The position numbers and the translations under genes are program-made. From the NCBI RefSeq assembly GCF_000319225.1, contig NC_019815.1, positions 558,001 to 622,000 of the forward strand: a stretch of 64,000 nt of DNA, given 5' to 3'. Under the pieces are notes generated by a model. It had not been told where the DNA came from. It did no database searches and worked only from the letters and a program-made list of their open reading frames with translations. Shown here one piece after another: positions 58,520 to 64,000 of the stretch. How positions within the stretch are numbered: position 1 is the first letter of the stretch; the number at the start of each line of letters is the position of its first letter. Source of the stretch: Candidatus Kinetoplastibacterium crithidii (ex Angomonas deanei ATCC 30255). GTDB taxonomy: Bacteria > Pseudomonadota > Gammaproteobacteria > Burkholderiales > Burkholderiaceae_B.

Positions 58520-61500
58520 TAGTTACGCTCCAAATCTATATCCAAACCCAAAGAACGAATTTCTTTTACTAATACATTAAAAGACTCTGGCATACCTGCA
58601 TTTATTAAATGATCGCCTTTAACAATGCTTTCATAAACTTTAGTTCTTCCAGTTATATCATCTGATTTAACAGTCAACATTTCCTGAAGAGTATAAGCAG
58701 CACCATATGCCTCTAAAGCCCATACTTCCATCTCACCAAAGCGTTGACCACCACACTGCGCTTTACCACCAAGAGGCTGTTGAGTAACTAAAGAATAAGG
58801 CCCAGTAGATCTAGCATGCATCTTATCATCAACTAAATGGTGTAATTTTAAATAATGCATATAACCAATTGTAACTGGTCTCTCAAATTTGTCACCAGTG
58901 CGGCCGTCAAATAACCATGCTTGAGTTCTAGAATTCGTTAACTGAATTTTTTCAGCAACATCATCTGGATAAGCTAAAGACAATAATTGAGATATTTCAT
59001 CCTCATTTACACCATCAAAAACAGGGGTAGCAACAGTCAAACCATTTTTTAAATTATGAGCAAGCTCTAGAATTTCTTTATTATTCAACTGATTAAGATC
59101 CACATTTGCCCCTCCACAATTATAAATCTTATTCATATAAGAACGAATTTCTTCTGTTTTCTTCTCATATGACAAAAGATCATTGATTCTTTGACCAATG
59201 CCTTTAGCAGCCCAACCAAGATGAACTTCTAAAACTTGACCAACATTCATTCTAGATGGAACACCTAGAGGATTAAGCACAATATCAACAGGCGTTCCAT
59301 CAGCCATATGAGGCATATCCTCAACAGGAACAATTCTAGAAACAACACCCTTATTACCATGCCTGCCAGCCATTTTATCACCAGGCTGTAATCTCCTCTT
59401 AACAGCAAGATAAACCTTTACCATTTTCATAACACCAGGTGGCAATTCATCTCCCTGGGTTAATTTTTTACGTTTTTCTTCAAAGTAAATATCAAATTGC
59501 TTTCTTTTATCTTCAAGAGATAATTTTACTTGTTCTAATAACGAAGCATACTTATCTTCTGTAAGACGAATATCAAACCAAAACCACTTATCTAAAGAGT
59601 CTAAATATTCTTTAGTAATAATAGAATCCTTCACTAAACCATAAGGACCTCCATTTACTTTTTTACCAATCAATACCTTCTCTAATCTAGAAAACTGATC
59701 TTTCTCAACAATACGTAGCTGATCATTCAAATCTTGTCGATATTTATGTAAATCGTAATCAATAATAGATTGAGCTCTATTATCACGAATCACTCCTTCC
59801 CTAGTAAATAACTGCACATCAATTACTGTTCCGCTCATTCCTGATGGAACACGCAAAGAAGTATCCTTCACATCAGAAGCTTTTTCTCCAAAAATAGCTC
59901 TTAATAATTTCTCTTCTGGGGTTAATTGTGTTTCTCCCTTAGGAGTTATCTTGCCAACTAAGACATCGCCAGCTGCAACCTCTGCCCCAATATAAGTAAT
60001 ACCAGAATCATCCAACCGATTTAATTGAACTTCAGATAAATTACTAATATCCCTTGTAATTTCTTCTGGCCCAAGCTTAGTATCTCTCGCAACAACAGTT
60101 AGTTCCTCAATATGAATTGAGGTGTATCTATCATCAGAAACAACCTTTTCAGAAATTAATATAGAATCTTCAAAGTTATAACCATTCCAAGGCATAAAAG
60201 CCACCAACATATTCTGACCTAATGCAAGCTCACCAAGATCTGTAGAAGCACCATCTGCTAGTACATCTCCTTTCGAAACATTATCACCAAACTTAACTAT
60301 TGGTCTTTGGTTGACATTTGTATTTTGATTGGACCTTGAATACTTATTCAAATTATATATGTCCACTCCAACTTCACCATCATTATTTTCAGAATCATGG
60401 ACCTTAATTACAATACGATCAGCATCAACATAATCAACAAAACCTCCACGCAATGCCTGAACTGTAGTTCCAGAATCAACGGCAACTATCCTCTCAATAC
60501 CAGTACCAACAATTGGTTTTTCTGGCATCAAACAAGGAACAGCCTGCCTCTGCATATTAGCTCCCATTAACGCTCTATTAGCATCATCATGCTCTAAAAA
60601 TGGAATCAATGACGCAGCAACTGAAACTATTTGGGAAGGAGCCACATCCATATAATGAATGCTTTTGGAAGAAGTAAGAAGTGTTTCTCCTGACTCTCTG
60701 CATGCTATTAGATCATCAATAAAATAATTATTACTATCTAATTCTGCATTGGCCTGAGCAATAACATACTTACTTTCTTCAATAGCTGATAAATAATCTA
60801 TTTGATCTGTAACTTGACCATCTATAACTTTGCGATAAGGTGTTTCTAAAAATCCATAATCATTTAAACGAGCATATAAAGACATAGAGTTTATAAGCCC
60901 TATATTAGGACCCTCTGGAGTTTCTATAGGACAGACTCGACCATAATGAGTAGGATGTACATCTCTAACCTCAAAGCCAGCACGTTCCCTAGTTAAACCA
61001 CCAGGTCCCAAAGCAGATACTCTTCGCTTGTGTGTAACCTCAGATAAAGGATTAGTTTGATCCATAAATTGAGATAATTGACTAGATCCAAAAAACTCCT
61101 TTATAGCAGCAGAAATTGGTTTTGAATTTATTAAATCATGCGGCATTAAACTATCTATCTCAGCCTGTCCTAATCTCTCTCTAACAGCTCTTTCAACTCT
61201 AACAAGACCAGATCTAAATTGATTTTCAGTTAACTCGCCAACACATCTCACCCTTCTATTTCCGAGATGATCAATATCATCGACTTGGCCATAACCATTA
61301 CGCAAATCAACTAAAACCTTTATAGATTCTAAAATATCATCATTAGTAAGTGTTGTGGAAGAACCGCAAGAATCTTTATCTCTATTAAGACGACTATTTA
61401 GTTTCATACGACCAACTCTAGATAAATCATAGGTTATATCGTTAAAAAACAGACGTTCAAGAAGAGCATTTACAGCCTCTTCAGTTGGTGGTTCCCCAGG

Positions 61501-62634
61501 ACGCATCATACGATAAATAGCAATTCTTGCAGAAAGTTGATCCACAGTCTCGTCGATACGTAATGTTTGAGAAATATAAGAACCTCTATTTAAATCATTT
61601 ATATATAAAGTTTTAATTGATTTAATACCATGTTTTCTTAATGACTCTAATACAGTTTCAGTAATTTCATCATTTACATTAGCAACTAATTCTCCTGTTT
61701 CTGGATCAATAACATTAGCAGATAAAACCCTACCAACTAAGAAATCATCCTTAACTAGAATCTGTTTTATTCCTTGTTTTGATATTTCTCTGAGGTGCTT
61801 TGAATTAATACGCTTATCTTTCTCTACTATGATGACGCCATGTTTGTCAGATATATCAAAACTAACAACCTCACCTTTCCACCTATCAGGAATAAATTCT
61901 AAAATAGCACCTGTTTCGTTTAAAGCAAATACATCTGAATCAAAGAAATAAGATAGTATAAACTCAGGCGAAAAACCAATTGCCTTAAGCAAAATAGTCA
62001 CAGGCATCTTACGACGACGGTCTATACGGAAAAATAAAATATCTTTAGGATCAAACTCAAAATCAAGCCAAGATCCTCTATAAGGAATAATTCTTGCTGA
62101 AAAAAGCAATTTACCAGAACTATGGGTTTTCCCCTTATCATGCTCGAAAAAGACACCTGGAGAGCGATGTAATTGCGAAACAACAACACGCTCCGTACCA
62201 TTGATGATGAAAGAGCCAGAAGAAGTCATTAACGGAATTTCTCCCATATAGACCTCCTGCTCTTTAACTTCTTTCATAACATGTTTACTAGATTCCCTAT
62301 CCATTAGCACTAAACGTAATTTAGCACGCAAAGGAGAAGCAAATGATAAACCGCGCTGTTGACATTCTCTTACATCAAAAACAGGCTTACCAAGCTCATA
62401 ACTAACAAACTCCAATCTAGCAAGTTCATTATGACTAACTATTGGAAAGATCGACAAAAAAGCGGCCTGCAAACCATGAACTGAACGCTTTAAAGAGTCA
62501 ACCTCAAACTGTAAAAAAGTTTGATAAGATTGCAGTTGAGTTTCCAATAAACATGGAATTTTCTGTACATCTGCACGCTTAGCAAAGCTTTTACGAATGC
62601 GCTTTTTTTCGGTATACGAATAAGGCATGGACAC
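58519..62634 (-). CDS. rpoB: RNA polymerase beta subunit
   Basis: 1371 residues, all beta domains present. The rifampicin pocket [35 protein letters not shown] is wild type; [41 protein letters not shown] and the C-terminal [32 protein letters not shown] clamp region are conserved. Preceded by a hairpin-rich gap after rplL and directly coupled to rpoC. Confidence 0.98.
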   Translation of the reverse strand: MSMPYSYTEKKRIRKSFAKRADVQKIPCLLETQLQSYQTFLQFEVDSLKRSVHGLQAAFLSIFPIVSHNELARLEFVSYELGKPVFDVRECQQRGLSFASPLRAKLRLVLMDRESSKHVMKEVKEQEVYMGEIPLMTSSGSFIINGTERVVVSQLHRSPGVFFEHDKGKTHSSGKLLFSARIIPYRGSWLDFEFDPKDILFFRIDRRRKMPVTILLKAIGFSPEFILSYFFDSDVFALNETGAILEFIPDRWKGEVVSFDISDKHGVIIVEKDKRINSKHLREISKQGIKQILVKDDFLVGRVLSANVIDPETGELVANVNDEITETVLESLRKHGIKSIKTLYINDLNRGSYISQTLRIDETVDQLSARIAIYRMMRPGEPPTEEAVNALLERLFFNDITYDLSRVGRMKLNSRLNRDKDSCGSSTTLTNDDILESIKVLVDLRNGYGQVDDIDHLGNRRVRCVGELTENQFRSGLVRVERAVRERLGQAEIDSLMPHDLINSKPISAAIKEFFGSSQLSQFMDQTNPLSEVTHKRRVSALGPGGLTRERAGFEVRDVHPTHYGRVCPIETPEGPNIGLINSMSLYARLNDYGFLETPYRKVIDGQVTDQIDYLSAIEESKYVIAQANAELDSNNYFIDDLIACRESGETLLTSSKSIHYMDVAPSQIVSVAASLIPFLEHDDANRALMGANMQRQAVPCLMPEKPIVGTGIERIVAVDSGTTVQALRGGFVDYVDADRIVIKVHDSENNDGEVGVDIYNLNKYSRSNQNTNVNQRPIVKFGDNVSKGDVLADGASTDLGELALGQNMLVAFMPWNGYNFEDSILISEKVVSDDRYTSIHIEELTVVARDTKLGPEEITRDISNLSEVQLNRLDDSGITYIGAEVAAGDVLVGKITPKGETQLTPEEKLLRAIFGEKASDVKDTSLRVPSGMSGTVIDVQLFTREGVIRDNRAQSIIDYDLHKYRQDLNDQLRIVEKDQFSRLEKVLIGKKVNGGPYGLVKDSIITKEYLDSLDKWFWFDIRLTEDKYASLLEQVKLSLEDKRKQFDIYFEEKRKKLTQGDELPPGVMKMVKVYLAVKRRLQPGDKMAGRHGNKGVVSRIVPVEDMPHMADGTPVDIVLNPLGVPSRMNVGQVLEVHLGWAAKGIGQRINDLLSYEKKTEEIRSYMNKIYNCGGANVDLNQLNNKEILELAHNLKNGLTVATPVFDGVNEDEISQLLSLAYPDDVAEKIQLTNSRTQAWLFDGRTGDKFERPVTIGYMHYLKLHHLVDDKMHARSTGPYSLVTQQPLGGKAQCGGQRFGEMEVWALEAYGAAYTLQEMLTVKSDDITGRTKVYESIVKGDHLINAGMPESFNVLVKEIRSLGLDIDLERN

Positions 62635-62650
62635 TCCGACTCGAGATTAC

Positions 62651-62669
62651 AAAAGCCGTCACTACGGCT
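62651..62669 (-). promoter_or_regulatory. hairpin just before rpoB
   Basis: AGCCGT 62654-62659 with ACGGCT 62664-62669, 4-base loop; on the minus strand followed by TTTTG. Small but GC-rich for this genome. Third of three hairpins in the rplL-rpoB gap. Confidence 0.5.
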
Positions 62670-62680
62670 CCAGGTTGATA

Positions 62681-62722
62681 CGTTTCCAGGAAACTCTTGT
62701 TTCTAAAAGCTTCCTGGAAACG
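62681..62722 (-). promoter_or_regulatory. long hairpin in the rplL-rpoB gap (RNase III-type site?)
   Basis: A perfect 12-bp stem: CGTTTCCAGGAA 62681-62692 with TTCCTGGAAACG 62711-62722, 18-base loop, no T-run. In E. coli a long hairpin at this place is cut by RNase III to separate rplJL from rpoBC mRNA; the same role is inferred from position. Confidence 0.5.
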
Positions 62723-62723
62723 C

Positions 62724-62758
62724 AAAAGCCCGGAAACAACAAAACAGTTATTCCGGGC
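62724..62758 (-). terminator. attenuator-like hairpin after rplL
   Basis: GCCCGGAA 62728-62735 with TTCCGGGC 62751-62758, 15-base loop, followed on the minus strand by TTTTG. The strongest GC stem in the window. Because rpoB has no obvious promoter after it, partial termination (attenuation) that sets rplJL above rpoBC is likely, as known in E. coli. Confidence 0.65.
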
Positions 62759-62771
62759 GAAATTAAAAACA

Positions 62772-63146
62772 TTATTTAATTTCTGCTTTTGCTCCAGCTT
62801 CTTCTAATTTCTTCTTGATTGTATCAGCTTCAGCTTTAGCTACTCCCTCTTTAACTGCTTTAGGGGCACTGTCAACTAGATCTTTTGCTTCTTTCAATCC
62901 TAAGCTAGTAATTTCACGAACAGCCTTGATAACACTTACTTTATTAGCACCAACCTCTAACAACATTACATTAAATTCGGTCTGTTCTTCTACGGCAGCA
63001 GATGCTGCTGCTGTAGGGGCAGCCACAGCGACAGCTGCTGCTGCTGAAACACCAAATTTTTCTTCCATATCTTTAATCAGCTCCGATAATTCGAGAACTG
63101 TCATATTAGATACTGCTTCAAGAATTTCACTTTTACTTAACGACAT
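62772..63146 (-). CDS. rplL: 50S ribosomal protein L7/L12
   Basis: 124 residues from ATG 63146 ([15 protein letters not shown]), with GGAG upstream; the frame opens five codons earlier. N-terminal dimerisation domain binding L10, Ala-rich hinge ([16 protein letters not shown]), and C-terminal factor-binding domain [33 protein letters not shown]. Stalk protein that recruits EF-Tu and EF-G. Confidence 0.98.
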   Translation of the reverse strand: MSLSKSEILEAVSNMTVLELSELIKDMEEKFGVSAAAAVAVAAPTAAASAAVEEQTEFNVMLLEVGANKVSVIKAVREITSLGLKEAKDLVDSAPKAVKEGVAKAEADTIKKKLEEAGAKAEIK

Positions 63147-63228
63147 TTTAAAGAACTCCAAAATTACATTATGCCAGACAAAAATTGCCTAAATATTTAA
63201 CAAACTAATAAAAATCTTCAAAAAAGAA

Positions 63229-63747
63229 TTACTTTTTTAAATCACATACGGCTGAAAGACCTCTTACAAATTTTGTAGGAATCTCATTAAGAGTACGAAC
63301 AAATTGTGCAATAGGAGCCTGTAATGTTGCAACCAATTTAGCCAACAATTCTTCCCTTGAAGGCATATTAGCTAAAGCAACAACAGCAGTATAATCTAAC
63401 AAGTAATTAGGCAAAGCACCTGCCTTAATTATTAACCTGTCATTATTTTTAGCAAAATCAGCTAAAACCTTAGCTGCCGATACAGGATCTGAACTAACAC
63501 CATAAATCAATGGCCCATTCAATTTATCAACCAACAATGCAAAATCTGTATCTGCAATAACACGGCGTGCTAACGAGTTTTTTAAAACTCTTATATACAC
63601 ACCAGAATCACGCGCAATTTTACGCAATGAAGAAATAGAAGCGACATCAAGACCTCGATATTCAGCAATAACAACAGACTGAGCATCTGATATTTTTAAC
63701 TGCATCTCTTGAATAACTGTCGCTTTCTCTTGACGATTAAGACTCAC
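63229..63747 (-). CDS. rplJ: 50S ribosomal protein L10
   Basis: 172 residues: [49 protein letters not shown], and a C-terminal L12-binding helix. Base of the ribosomal stalk; in E. coli L10 with L12 represses its own leader. Preceded by a 225-bp leader with matching structure. Confidence 0.98.
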   Translation of the reverse strand: MSLNRQEKATVIQEMQLKISDAQSVVIAEYRGLDVASISSLRKIARDSGVYIRVLKNSLARRVIADTDFALLVDKLNGPLIYGVSSDPVSAAKVLADFAKNNDRLIIKAGALPNYLLDYTAVVALANMPSREELLAKLVATLQAPIAQFVRTLNEIPTKFVRGLSAVCDLKK

Positions 63748-63763
63748 AGGCGAAATACTCCAC

Positions 63764-63791
63764 TAAAAAAACGTTAAAAACAATCAACGTT
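63764..63791 (-). promoter_or_regulatory. possible attenuator just upstream of rplJ
   Basis: On the minus strand AACGTT (complement of 63786-63791), 10-base loop, AACGTT (63770-63775), then T6 (63764-63769), ending 16 bp before the rplJ ATG. AACGTT is self-complementary, so the two copies can pair. Terminator-like but short. Confidence 0.4.
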
Positions 63792-63800
63792 ACCCGGAAT

Positions 63801-63851
63801 CGGCGTCTAGCTGAGTTCTTACATAAAAGAAATCACTTCACAAATACGCCG
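63801..63851 (-). promoter_or_regulatory. rplJ leader, possible L10-binding structure
   Basis: CGGCGT 63801-63806 pairs with ACGCCG 63846-63851 and closes a roughly 40-base domain in the 225-bp gap between rplA and rplJ. Position and GC content relative to the surrounding AT-rich DNA fit an autoregulatory L10 leader; the L10 kink-turn was not verified. Confidence 0.4.
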
Positions 63852-63972
63852 TCTACGTTGGAATTGATACAAAACACAATATTAAGCAAAACTACATAAA
63901 GCTCCAACGATCTTTGACTGAAATGTCTATACAACTAAACATAGCGTTCAAAGCACAAAAACAAAACAACTA

Positions 63973-64000
63973 TTAACCTATAGAAGATAGGTCAACCTTT
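63973..64000 (-). CDS. rplA: 50S ribosomal protein L1, C-terminal end only
   Basis: The last nine bases-in-frame codons before the window edge read KVDLSSIG and stop (TAA, complement of 63973-63975). This matches the end of L1 (VKVD-type terminus) and L1 is expected upstream of rplJ. Only about eight residues are visible, so the call rests mainly on position. Confidence 0.6.

Noticed and set aside
1..64000. Mobile elements, prophage, CRISPR arrays, rRNA genes, toxin-antitoxin or defence systems
   Set aside because: No transposase, integrase other than XerC, repeat-spacer array, rRNA sequence or defence-type gene was seen; almost all DNA is assigned to conserved housekeeping genes.

Overview
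The window is a compact, AT-rich chromosomal segment of a genome-reduced betaproteobacterium. Gene order and protein sequences point to the Alcaligenaceae (Bordetella/Achromobacter relatives): birA is joined to a type III pantothenate kinase (Bordetella Baf), rpoC is followed by the str operon, and the mrcA/aroK/aroB/dgt, ssb/uvrA and xerC/cobW/dksA/hslVU blocks are kept. Strong AT bias, gene loss between neighbours that are usually separated, and the absence of any IS element, prophage, CRISPR array or tRNA fit an obligate endosymbiont. The trypanosomatid symbionts (Candidatus Kinetoplastibacterium) are the best guess; this is inference, not a database result.

Layout. 1-5.7 kb: tail of a LysE/ArgO exporter, ung, rhlE, a MidA-like methyltransferase, cca and 5-formyl-THF cyclo-ligase. 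5.7-13.1 kb: DUF1289, metK, dapF, xerC, a CobW GTPase, dksA, hslV, hslU. 13.2-23.6 kb: ybeD, dacC, an alpha/beta hydrolase, birA-coaX, aspS, DUF502, fmdB, a PLP aminotransferase, panB, ssb. 23.7-35.4 kb: uvrA, dgt-aroB-aroK, mrcA, cyaY, lptM-lysA, engB-hemB. 35.4-64 kb: one almost unbroken minus-strand informational block that runs, in transcription order, rplA(end)-rplJ-rplL-rpoB-rpoC / rpsL-rpsG-fusA-tuf / rpsJ to rpsQ (S10) / rplN to rpmJ (spc) / rpsM-rpsK-rpsD-rpoA-rplQ (alpha). Intrinsic terminators separate rpoBC, str, S10 and spc.

How the genes work together. Beyond transcription and translation, the window keeps cell-wall synthesis (mrcA, dacC, and DAP supply by dapF), an outer-membrane accessory (lptM), lysine (dapF, lysA), chorismate (aroK, aroB), heme (hemB), pantothenate/CoA (panB, coaX), SAM (metK), biotin transfer (birA), Fe-S/iron handling (cyaY), DNA repair and nucleotide hygiene (ung, uvrA, ssb, dgt) and HslUV proteolysis.

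Most notable observation. Three genes, dapF, xerC and the essential ribosomal gene rpsK, are out of frame at a poly(A) tract. In each, the break lies on an A_AAA_AAA heptamer and is repaired by the same change (one extra A, or a -1 ribosomal slip). The repaired proteins have the expected conserved sequence; S11 becomes exactly 133 residues with a well-placed Shine-Dalgarno in front of its ATG. Either the genome relies on slippage at A tracts, as described in Buchnera and Blochmannia, or the assembly undercalls A homopolymers. A fourth break, in tuf, is a non-homopolymer one-base insertion in the GPMPQT loop and probably has another cause.
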